In this document: in pieces, positions 40,701 through 50,134 of the stretch | Layout of the letters: each line of letters opens with the position of its first letter | Position numbering within the stretch: position 1 is the first letter of the stretch | Assembly (NCBI RefSeq): GCF_018687715.1 | Contig: NC_056757.1 | Location: 28,439,501-28,503,500, forward strand | DNA: 64,000 bases | Reading direction: 5' to 3' | Source: Carya illinoinensis | Taxonomy: Eukaryota > Streptophyta > Magnoliopsida > Fagales > Juglandaceae | The notes under the pieces: generated by a model | What the model was told of the DNA's origin: nothing | What the model saw: the letters and a program-made list of their open reading frames with translations, nothing else | The model's database searches: none | Made by a program: the position numbers and the translations under genes

Positions 40701-42541
40701 TTGAAAAGTGTAAAATACATGGTAAATCTAAGGGTGAAAAGTGCTATTAACCGTTCTTAATTTTACTTTTTTGGTGTTCCAGTTGTCTGGATGGTCTATT
40801 AATTGGCCTGTATCTTTTCAGGAGTTCTGCCCGAGAATTTCTTTGAAGACTTACGGGTTTGGAGATCAGCTCTGAAAAACTACTGGTCTCTGCTTACACC
40901 CTTAATTTTCTCAGACCATCCAAAGAGGCCCGGCGATGAGGACCCATTGCCCCCATTTAACATGATACGCAATGTGATGGACATGAATGCCCATTATGGA
41001 GGTTTAAATGCTGCATTTTTGGAGGAAAAAAAATCGGTATGGGTGATGAATGTTGTACCCATCAGAGCTCATAATACACTTCCTCTTATACTTGATCAAG
41101 GCTTTACTGGGATTATGCATGACTGGTAAGTCATTAATTTCTGTTCTTTCTAAAAATTATTCTTCTAAGTAGAATATTTAGTGTTGATCTTTACTTAAAT
41201 CTCCCTTACCTAATTTTTCTATTAACTACTAATGGCAAATCTGCTTATAAAAAATGATAATTATGGGAAATCTTAATCTTCAAGATGTCAAGTGATGTTC
41301 TAATTAAAACCTTCTAAGATATAAGACTTGCTGGATTGGATCTATGATACACCCCTTGCCTGCTGGAGATATATATCGCAACTTATGAATCAACTAGCTA
41401 ATTAAGAAAAAGAAAAAGAGCAGAAGAAAAGAAAACTCCCAATTTCATTTCTCTTTTGGGGATTGAACTGGAAGTTTTAGACGTAGTATAAATATACTTC
41501 ACTTTTCTGGTTTGGGAAAACATTCATGACCTTCGCTTCTAAAGAAACAGCATGCCTCATTTCTTGGGTCCATTGACTATAAATTATAATGTGTTTTTTC
41601 CCTTCAAAATTAGTAAATAACACTTGTGTTAGAAATAGGTTGCTTTGCAGCTTAATAGATGTAACTGTCCATATTGGTACACAGGTGTGAACCTTTCCCA
41701 ACATACCCCAGGACATATGATATGCTTCATGCAAATGGGCTCCTTTCACATCTCAGTTCAGAGAGCTGCAGTGCAATAGACTTGTTCTTGGAGATGGACC
41801 GGATGTTGCGACCTGAGGTATTTGTATTGCAACTCAATTATTTATTGCTTATGCTGGATAATGTGGTGGAATGTGAATTAATTATTTTGAAATTCAAATT
41901 AGAAGATTGCCTTCGAGAACTGTCCTTTTGTTATACTCTTATAAGGAGGAAATGGACATAAGTTATGCTCCCTTTCCACCCTCTTTCATGTTCCTGGTCT
42001 GGCTTTTCTCCGCTGGAAAGTTTCATACGATATGGATTTATTGAAATTTTAATGCAAATTCGAAGTTGCTTTTGGCACCTTTCTTTGTCTTATAATCTTT
42101 AGATACTAGAAACTTAAGTAGGAGGGAGTCGAATTATGCTGCTTTTTTTCCTTTTTTCTTGTTCCTAATCTGACTTTATAGAAGCAACTGCCTAAGATGG
42201 ATCCCAAGTTAATCTCATTCAACCTCCAATTCCTTTTCTTTTCTTTTTTCTTTGCTACTAGGTACATATGATGTGCTCTCTATAAGTTGTGTCCATGGTG
42301 TTTCTGATGCAATGGTTGCTAGTTGCTTGGATATCCGCTGCTTTATGATGAAGTTCATAACATGAAATATGAAATTTTGAATGGATTTCAGGGATGGGTT
42401 GTTCTTTCCGATAAAGTAGGAGCTATAGAGATGGCACGCATGCTTGCTACACAAATACGGTGGGAAGCAAGGGTGATTGACCTTCAGAACGGCAGTGACC
42501 AACGGCTGCTTGTTTGCCAGAAACAATTCATCAAGAAATGA
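37755..42541 (+). CDS. QUL1: QUASIMODO2-like methyltransferase (QUL1/QUL2, PMT4/5 type), 8 coding exons
   Basis: Putative Golgi type II membrane protein with a DUF248 S-adenosylmethionine methyltransferase domain; relatives act in pectin (homogalacturonan) methylation and cell adhesion. Exons: 37755-38266, 38496-38631, 38901-39141, 39865-40090, 40267-40427, 40822-41125, 41685-41817, 42392-42541, giving 620 residues with phase closing. A membrane anchor is at about residues 19-38. SAM motif I is VLDIGCGFGSFGAHL (about 220-234); MVHCAQCGIVWD, DRVLKPGGYFVLTSP and RNVMDMNAHYGGLNAAF are intact. Exon 5 would need a GA-AG intron, because its donor reads CATG|GAAAGT. The next GT donors truncate the protein (see findings). 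QUL1 rather than QUL2 is inferred from the DRL1 neighbour. Confidence 0.88.
38341..38395 (-). repeat. retroposon 3'-tail fragment in QUL intron 1
   Basis: AAACAAAATTTTATTGAGAA with the following AGGCAAGAGCC resembles, on the minus strand, the 3' tails of non-LTR retroposons seen at 46494 and 62103. Only the tail remains. Confidence 0.35.
39235..39494 (+). mobile_element. tRNA-type SINE in QUL intron 3
   Basis: About 260 bp flanked by a perfect 17-bp duplication (AAAGCTTCTTGGTGCTT at 39218-39234 and 39495-39511). It ends in an A-rich tail (from about 39470). A B-box-like AGGTTCAACACCTC lies near 39296, and an A-box-like TTGGCCCAAGGTG is upstream. It is in the sense orientation of the gene. 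A fragment of the same family is at 63835-63897. Confidence 0.85.
40456..40752. mobile_element. MITE in QUL intron 5
   Basis: The left end GGTTAAATACACTTTTCACT pairs with the right end GGGTGAAAAGTGCTATTAACC, and a second matching stretch (TATTTTACATTTTG against GTGTAAAATACAT) lies further in. It begins 28 bp after the abnormal exon 5 donor and fills most of the intron. Confidence 0.7.
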
Positions 42542-43540
42542 TAGATTCAGCATCTAGAGGTCTCATCTCTGTAAACATGTACACATCTTTGCTCTGGTAA
42601 TTCTTTAAATCTGCCAGGAAATTCGGAAAAGTTCAGGTGGATATAGTATTCAGTCAATAATGACCTGATGTTCCTGTTGTAGAGTCAGCCACACACCCTA
42701 CGAGAATTGGAAAAGTAAATTTAAAACCAGGAAAAAAAATTGTGAGGTTTGCGTCAGCTGTGGCTGACTTAAAGCTGGTCTAGGCTTTGGAAGGTCCATC
42801 TTTGCCTTTGCACTACAGAATGAAACATAATAGCTATTTGGTTACTTCCCTGTTGAAAGCAGTTTATTGCACAATAACAGAGGCAGCAACTAAAACAACT
42901 ATTTGAGCGTGTTCAATGTTTATAGCACATTCTAAATGAGGTTCTTGAATGATTTTTATGTGTGTTAGCTTCACAATAATCTCATGTTATTATTGCCAGG
43001 GATATGAAATATTTTGGTAGCAAATATATCTAAGATGTGCTCCGAGGCTGATGGATTCGACCTTGTCCACCACCGATCAAGATGTGGAGGCTGTATATTA
43101 AAGACGTTTGCCACACAAAGTAGCTGCAAATGATTTTTTTTTTTTTTTTTTTTTCAAATGTGAGTGTTTGTAGCAATTCATTCATTTAATATTTTTTAGA
43201 ATTTCATTTTTGTTTTTTTTTAGTTTTTTATTCCTTCATTAATTGATTTTGGACACCTTATTTCCTAGTTTACAATCGCCATTGTTGTCCAAAGAATTTT
43301 GATTGGCCACAACATGGTCACTTTCTCTTCTACCCTGGTCATTATAGTATGTTATTGGAACTTCTGCCTGAGAAATAAAAAACAGGGCAGATATGAGTTA
43401 GAAGTGATGGGTTCTATGGTCGTCAAGTGAGTGTCCCTCTAGGATCATTCCATTTATCCCTAAATTACAAATCCTTTGCAATCTCCAAAGCTTCAATATG
43501 ACCTTCCCTGCTTTACTCATTTGCCATTGTAACCTTCTAG
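42542..43540. other. QUL 3' region, no further gene
   Basis: Presumed 3' UTR and spacer. A run of over 20 T lies near 43132-43154. No ORF of interest. Confidence 0.55.
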
Positions 43541-43737
43541 AGGTTCGGTTTGGTAGTGAGATAAAAATTTTGAGTTTTAAGATGAAATTATAATATTATT
43601 ATTGTTTTAAAATTTGAAAAAGTTAAATTATTTATTATATTTTGTATGAGAATTTGGGAAAGTTGTAACGATGAGATAAAAATTTTAAATTTGAGATGAA
43701 AATTTTATGGTGCCAAACTGAACCTATTGTTGCACAA
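43541..43737. mobile_element. MITE family D
   Basis: The ends AGGTTCGGTTTGGTAGTGAG and GGTGCCAAACTGAACCT form an imperfect terminal inverted repeat around an AT-rich core that contains GAGATAAAAATTTT twice. A related partial copy lies in beta-glucosidase intron 1 (13590-13785). Confidence 0.65.
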
Positions 43738-44275
43738 AATAGCACCTTCTCCCCTCATCTGAGAAGATTGAAACACAGCACCATCAAATTTAAGCTTAAA
43801 CTTTCCACTAGGAGGGAGTTTCAAGTAGAAGAACTTTCCTTTGGCAAGCAATTGTCTATAACCTCTTTGGGCACAAGATTTCTCTTTGAGACCCCTTAAG
43901 TCCCTACATCTCCATTCCCCCCTACCCTGCACAATGGTAAAGAAGAAAGAAGAGATAGAATTTCGAGCCCCTTTACTGCGTTAGCTCCCACACAATGAAG
44001 CAAACAATTCGATTTGAAAAAACAAAAAAAACACCCATTATGTAATTTAATAAATCCTTATCTCCTTCTTGTAACCCTTCTTCGTTTGAATTAGCAAATG
44101 AGTACTGATACATATACTTAATTTTACTTATAAGATTTATTTTATTAATTTTCTTTAAAAAGTTTCATAATTTTCAACCTATCAATAACTAACATGTAGA
44201 GAAGTAAGTTTTTGTAAGTTTTTCTTAAGTGAGTAAGTCAATCCAATTATTTCTCTCTTGTAATCGAATTACTTA

Positions 44276-45080
44276 TTTTTTTTTTTATATCCTTGGGTGT
44301 TCGGGCCAGTTTATGCGCACCTCGACTAATCCCACGGGTCTTGAAGTTAACGGCTAGGTAAACCTCCAGTGGCCTTGAGGGGACTCGAACTAGTGACCAT
44401 TGGAGAGTAAACCCAAGTAGGGCTGTATATCGATGGGTTCGGCGTTGGTTTCGGCATCGAACCAAGACCATCGACACCTTCAAAGGCTCTTGTAAACCGG
44501 CCGAAACCGAGGGTTTGGGGAGAGAAAACCGATCGTATCGGTTTCAATTTGAGTCGGTGCGGTAGTCGGTTTACCGTCGGCTTATTTTGTGAAGGAGGAG
44601 CAACTGAGGAAGAAGGTCCAGACGCGTGCCGTCATCTGCCATGGATGAAGAAAGTACTTGCAGAGGGAGAACGGGCGCGGGGAAGAAGAAGAGGGGTGTT
44701 GGGTGGGGTATTAATTCATTCTGAAAACGATGCCGTTTGGCTTTTAAGCTAAACGGCGCCGTTCTATTATATTTTTTTAAAACATTCGTGTCCTAAACGA
44801 CGCCGTTTCACTTTAGTTAAGTGAAACAGCACCGTTTTATATACGTATATTTGCAAAAATAAAATAAAATAGACCGGATCGGTCGGTTCAGGGTTTCCCA
44901 GGAGTCTAAATCGGCGCCGAACTGCCGATGTCGGTTTTGCTTCATTTACTCTCACCCGCCGATCAGTTCTTTGCCGGTTCCGTACTCCGGCCGTCGGTCT
45001 GATCGGTTCATGGCCAGTTTGGTCGGTTCTTGTACACCCTTAAACCCAAGGCCTGATCAATTGAGCTACCCCTCAAGGTT
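44276..45080 (-). mobile_element. tRNA-derived SINE split by a hAT MITE
   Basis: On the minus strand an A box (GGGTAGCTCAATTGATCAGG) and a B box (AGTTCGAGTCCCC) are followed by a T-rich plus-strand run at 44275-44286, the A tail in SINE orientation. A target duplication ATCGAATTA(C/A)TTA, 13 bp with one mismatch, lies at 44263-44275 and 45081-45093. Without the 633-bp insertion (MITE plus duplicated 8-mer) the SINE is about 172 bp. Confidence 0.78.
44418..45042. mobile_element. hAT-type MITE, copy 2 (625 bp)
   Basis: Perfect 8-bp duplication AACCCAAG at 44410-44417 and 45043-45050. The ends are TAGGGCTGTATA and TGTACACCCTTA. Its reverse complement matches the start of copy 1 at 19083 (TGTACAAGAAC, then TGAACCGATYAGACCGAC). 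The interior has several ACGRYGCCGTTT motifs, including the palindrome AACGGCGCCGTT near 44752. Confidence 0.82.
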
Positions 45081-45154
45081 ATCGAATTAATTATCTCTTA
45101 TAATTGAGTAATTATTAATTATTCTTACATATAACTATGAAATACGTAAACATT

Positions 45155-45390
45155 GAGTAATCATTTTGAAAAAAATGTGATCCATTATTAAAAAATTAAT
45201 TTTTTTCATGTGAGTTATGTTTTATTCACTTTTTTCAAACAAAAATTCTATATGCAATCACTTTTATGTATTCTTTTATACACTCCATTGATGCGATTAG
45301 TTGTATAATAAAAAAATTAATGCAATCAATTATATTAATTGAGTGTGTAAAAAAATTGAAAAATAAATGTATAAAACATTACTCGTGATA
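45155..45390. mobile_element. adjacent MITE relics, families B and A
   Basis: A family B half (TTTTGAAAAAAATGTGATCC, then ATTAAAAAATTAATTTTTTT) ends near 45240. A family A copy (ATATGCAATCACTTTTATGT ... TGAGTGTGTAAAAAAATTG) follows directly to about 45390. Confidence 0.55.
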
Positions 45391-45619
45391 TGAAAATGAT
45401 AAGTATAATTTTTCTTTTAAAATAAATAAATCTTAAAAATAGAGTTTTTATTAGAAAGAATTCCAACAGCAGTTACAGCACCCAACAAAATCTCACGAGT
45501 CGCGCGCTTCCTCTTTCGAAATCCCTAGACTCCTGCTCATCCGCCCAGCTAACGGTCCGGATCTGGTCTTCATACCCCAAAACTTGCTCGATCTTTAACA
45601 TCTACCTTTACATCCTCAT

Positions 45620-45626
45620 TATATAA
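45620..45626 (+). promoter_or_regulatory. TATA box of the 14-3-3 gene
   Basis: TATATAA followed by a C-rich stretch, 145 bp before the ATG. It predicts a start near 45652. Confidence 0.55.
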
Positions 45627-45770
45627 CCCCCCTCCCCCTCGCATTCGGAGTTTCTCATTTTGTTATTCTCTCTTGACTCTCATTTTCCCTGAGCCGAAAC
45701 CCCCGCTGCTTCTCGCTTTCTGCTTTCTTTGCTGTCATCTCGCTTTGATCTCTCTCCGAGAAGAGCAAAA

Positions 45771-48647
45771 ATGTCTACGGAAAAGGAGAGAGAGACCCAG
45801 GTTTACTTGGCCAAGCTCGCCGAACAGGCCGAGCGTTATGAAGGTTCTCTTTTCTCTCTCTCTCTTTCTATTCAACTTCCATTTAAAAAAATATATATAT
45901 ATATATTTCTTTACTTGTTCATTTATTTGTTTCTCTGGATCCATTTTTGTTATGCATCGGCATTATGATTCGCCTTCTTAATGGTATAAAATTATCTGTG
46001 TGCCCGTGGAATCGGGATTTCTTTTTTCCATATAGTAATGCGAGAATGTCTTGACTGTTTGGAAATATGGCTGGAGATGCTGGTGATGAGCCCAAGTGTT
46101 GTGTTTCGTTTTCTGCTGTTTTACATTACTGCAATTCATCGGATCGGTTTGTCGATGGAAGAATTAAATCTTGTTTATCGTGTTTTGTTGATTTGAGACC
46201 CCATGGAATCCGTGGTGATGTCACCGTATTAGATTGGTCGGTTAGGAGAAATTTGGCACATTAGTCGAAGTTTCTTGTGTTTTTCCGCAATGCCAAAAAC
46301 CGACACTGTTGATGACATTGTTACCGTATTATTCTTACACTAATTGTTTTGGTCAGTTATCCGGGAAGACGAAGACAACATAAGTATTTGGTTCCTGGTA
46401 TACCTTTCTCTCCGTGCCCACCATTTCTTCGTACAAGAAAGGAAGGGGGAAAGGCAAAAAAGAACAATAATGCTTAAAGAAGAAGCAAACCACCATTTTT
46501 TATAAGTAAAAATTTATTATTATCAATAAGTTTAGCCAAGTACACTGTATCTGTACAAGAGAAAATATATAGCTAGGAAGGATAAATAGATACAAGGAAA
46601 TCATGAACAGTAAGCCCATTAAAATCTAAACTAATTTTGGGCATTTAACTCCCTTATATGTATAGATATATAAATTCGGATCACAATACTTTTTTCATAT
46701 CTGATGCAGTTGACAAGACATGTACTTGGCCATAATGACATGTCAATGAGTAAAGATCGGGTTAATTAATGTCTGTATACATAATACTTATCAAAAAATG
46801 TGTGTATACATAATGCGGCTGTTATTTTAATATTTTTTTGATGAAATAATTAGGTTTGTCCAGTGGCTTTTAATATGTATAGCTTCCTTTCAAATATTTG
46901 GTAGCTGGTATGTAATACACTTAAAATGAAATGTGTCCGCCTTTGTTTTTCTGGCTCATTCTACTTGTTCTTTGTCAACATTTTGCATACTGCCAGATTT
47001 AGTACTATGTACATCACCATGATATGTAGAACATTAATGAAAAGGTGTTTCCTAATTCAATTGGAAGGGATATTTAAAATTGGAAACTGTTCTCCAGTTA
47101 CATTACAGGAGTGATCTCTATCTGAAATTTCATATTTGGATGATGGCACAGAAATGGTCGAGTGTATGAAAATGGTTGCAAAACTTGATCTTGAGCTGAC
47201 TGTGGAGGAAAGGAATCTCCTATCTGTGGGATACAAAAATGTCATTGGTGCTCGCCGAGCTTCTTGGCGCATTATGTCATCCATCGAGCAAAAGGAGGAG
47301 TCCAAGGGAAACGAGCACAACGTTAAACTTATTAAGGGTTACCGCCAGAAGGTTGAGGAGGAGCTCTGCAAGATTTGCAGCGACATTCTTGCTATCATTG
47401 ACAAGCACCTGATTCCCTCTTCCACTTCTGGAGAAGCCACGGTTTTTTACTACAAAATGTGAGTCACGTTACTTTTAGGGTATGTTCCATCATTTTGCCA
47501 CGTGCTTGATAAAAAAACTCATGTAGAGATTCAAGAAATTATTTTGTTTTATGCTCATTCATTTTACTTTATTGATTGTATTTATATATTTATTCGATGT
47601 GATTATAAGAAAATATATTCCAAAGGATTACCGCCAGGAGAATAGTTGTGTTTTGATAAGATTATATGTGAGTGTTTCTGCCTCCATTGTGGTGGTCTAC
47701 ATGAAATAATGTAGATTCTGATTCATCCCCTGTTCCAGTGTCAAAGATGTGGCTTTGAGTCATGAAATGAAGTAATTTATAAATTATTCCCATTATCTAT
47801 GTTTTTTTAATTTTAAATTGTTTTTTGTTTGATGTGTTATGCATGAATGCAGGAAAGGTGACTATTATCGCTATCTTGCCGAGTTCAAGACTGACCAGGA
47901 AAGAAAAGAGGCGGCTGAAGAGTCGTTGAAGGGATACGAGGCATGTTCATTTGACATATCTTACATTTCTACCAATGGCCAATCAATACATGTTTCATGT
48001 ATTATTCTTTATTTCTGGTAACTTGATCTTCCCCCTCACCATATTTTTGTTAGGCTGCTTCAGCCACTGCAAACACCGATCTTCCATCAACCCATCCAAT
48101 TCGTCTTGGTCTAGCTCTCAATTTCTCTGTCTTCTACTATGAGATAATGAATTCTCCTGAGAGGTATTATGTTGTTTCCTTGGTCATCTGTTCCGTGAAT
48201 TCGAAAGATTTACTTGCTAATGCTAATTAACTCATGATCAACGTTGTTACTGAAACATGCAGGGCCTGCCATTTGGCTAAGCAAGCTTTTGATGAGGCAA
48301 TTGCAGAGCTGGACACCTTGAGTGAGGAATCATACAAGGACAGTACCCTAATCATGCAGTTGTTGAGAGACAACCTCACTCTTTGGACCTCTGATTTGCC
48401 TGAAGATGGAGGTATAATAATAGACCCACCCATTAGCAAAATGCATGAAACACATCTCATGTTTAATTTTAACTTGTAAATGCTTTCTCACGCAGGTGAA
48501 GACAACCTCAAAGGCGAAGAGTCCAAACCTACTGAAGCTGAGGCAAGTGGTTGCATGATTCCTTCTTGTATACACCACTTTGAACCAAAATACTGATTCC
48601 CATATCTATTACTAAAAAATCTGGTTTAAACTATTTTGCAGCATTGA
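45771..48647 (+). CDS. GRF12: 14-3-3 protein, GRF12 (iota)-like, 7 exons
   Basis: Dimeric phosphoserine/threonine-binding adaptor acting in cytosol and nucleus. Exons: 45771-45843, 47152-47458, 47853-47940, 48054-48163, 48263-48411, 48496-48542, 48642-48647; 780 nt give 259 residues, the normal family size. The phosphopeptide pocket is intact: Lys53 and Arg60 in [10 protein letters not shown], and Arg133-Tyr134 in YYRYLAEF. Family signatures [11 protein letters not shown] and [18 protein letters not shown] are present. Introns 3 and 6 need GC donors (GAG|GCATGT and GAG|GCAAGT). Without the last splice the tail would instead read on for 17 extra codons to TGA 48594. The GRF12 call rests on sequence and on the EAF7/PPR neighbours. 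Confidence 0.93.
46494..46566 (-). repeat. non-LTR retroposon 3'-tail fragment in 14-3-3 intron 1
   Basis: TTTTTTATAAGTAAAAATTT, GCCAAGTACACTGTATC and GTACAAGAGAAA run in the order seen, on the minus strand, in the 3' tails of plant LINE/SINE retroposons. A related copy is at 62103-62180. Confidence 0.5.
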
Positions 48648-48671
48648 CGGGGGATGGCAGCCGGCAGGCAC

Positions 48672-48673
<2 letters not shown>

Positions 48674-48706
<33 letters not shown>
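48674..48706 (+). repeat. (GA)n microsatellite in the 14-3-3 3' UTR
   Basis: About 16 perfect GA units, 27 bp after the predicted stop. Confidence 0.95.
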
Positions 48707-48709
<3 letters not shown>

Positions 48710-50134
48710 CTGTGCACGTAGCAGCTGCATAATATATCATTCTACTTCGTAAGGGTGGCTGGCGTCTTTGGTTTTCTCGCAAGAGGATTGGACTATGCAA
48801 TTTGGACATATTATTAATTTTGTTGATCTTTTTGGCCACAATCAAAGCCATAAAGATCAATCACTTCTCTGACTTTTTAATTTTTCAATTATTTTTCTTT
48901 TTCATTTTTTTCCTCTTATTTTGGCTTTTCATCGAGGCGTGTTATTTAAGCGATGGATATTTTTTATTTTTCTGTGCTTTTCTTTCTTTTGAAAACCTTC
49001 ATTCTTTTACTCGTACTCTCGTGTTTTAAGCAAGCATTATTATATTAGTCGAATGATAATAAATACTCGAAAACGTGATTTGAACCAACAAAATTAGTTC
49101 CGAGTCTTGCAATGCCGTCGGTCCTGTCGCGAGAAGTTGTAAAATGTGTAAATATTATACAGTCGATCTAAAAAAAAAATGAAATTTACTATTAAAAAAT
49201 TAATTATTTTTAAGTCATATTTATTCACTTTTTCAAAATAATTATTCGACGTTTACACACTCATGAATGTAATTATAATTTCTCTATTATAAACCCATTT
49301 TATTTCTTTTTAGGGCCCAAATTACCAAATTGCAATATTAATTTGTGTTTGGGTGTTGAGAGTATTTTTAACACTTCTCAACATTCTTTACTGTTATTTA
49401 TTATTTTATTATTATTTTTTACATATTTTTTTATTACTATTCATTACTTTTTACTACTATTTAATATTTTATTATTACTTTTCACTTATTTTTTCACTAC
49501 TATTTATAACATACCTCAACACTTCTCAACACCTAAACCTAAACACCTAAACCTAAATCACAAAGGTTATGATTTATATCTCTCTAAATTATATGTAGTA
49601 ATTTGAACAAAAAAAAAGTGGAAAGATGCGCAACCCAACCGGGGGGTCACTAACCAAAGGAATTTGTATTTTGAAATTCGGGATAATTAGTGAGGACAAA
49701 ATGTGACTGTACGACGCATCAGAAGGACAATATCAAGTCGTCTACATTTTAAACCAACCATCGTTCATTAGAAGAGGAATATATACTCTTTGCCTAATTT
49801 AGATACTGGAAAAGTTTGGCAACTCGCCACAGCTCTACCTCCATTTATTTCATTGTTTCCATTATTGACGACAACAAAAACCATACTTGGAGAGGCAACT
49901 CAAAAGGAATATATCACATTAAAACCTTCTAAAAGCAACATCGATTATCTCCCATCAAGTCTGCGCCTAAAGATAAAATGAGAGAGAGATGGAAATGGAA
50001 GTTAGAGAAAGCAACCACTATACAATCTATCCCCCAAAAGGAGGGAGGAGTAAAGGGTACAGCGATCATGTACTATACCATATGCTAAACAAACAAGTTT
50101 AAAATAAAACATGTACATATACCAAAATTGGCAG
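48707..50134. other. 14-3-3 / EAF7 convergent spacer with MITEs
   Basis: The two genes converge here. A family B relic lies at about 49145-49290 (AAAAAAATGAAATTTACTAT, then CATATTTATTCACTTTTTCA). A separate ~205-bp MITE lies at 49344-49548 with ends GTGTTTGGGTGTTGAGA and TCTCAACACCTAAACCTA. The T-rich ORFs in it are not genes. Confidence 0.6.
49344..49548. mobile_element. MITE family E
   Basis: Terminal inverted repeat GTGTTTGGGTGTTGAGA / TCTCAACACCTAAACCTAAACAC around a TTATTATTTT-type low-complexity core. The right end contains CCTAAACCTAAACACCTAAA, which gives a superficially telomere-like look. Confidence 0.6.

Noticed and set aside
45031..45080. tRNA gene suggested by A and B box strings
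   Set aside because: The boxes belong to a SINE with target duplication and A tail; no cloverleaf or anticodon arm can be formed.
48543..48596. 14-3-3 tail read through to TGA 48594 as the main form
   Set aside because: GAG|GCAAGT is a near-perfect GC donor with a good acceptor at 48641, and the short tail fits the family better; kept as an alternative only.
49500..49556. Telomere-like CCTAAACCTAAACACC run
   Set aside because: Only a few degenerate units at a MITE end; not an interstitial telomere array.
49343..49606. Phe/Leu-rich ORFs as a membrane protein
   Set aside because: They read through a TTATTATTTT-type MITE core; composition alone explains them.
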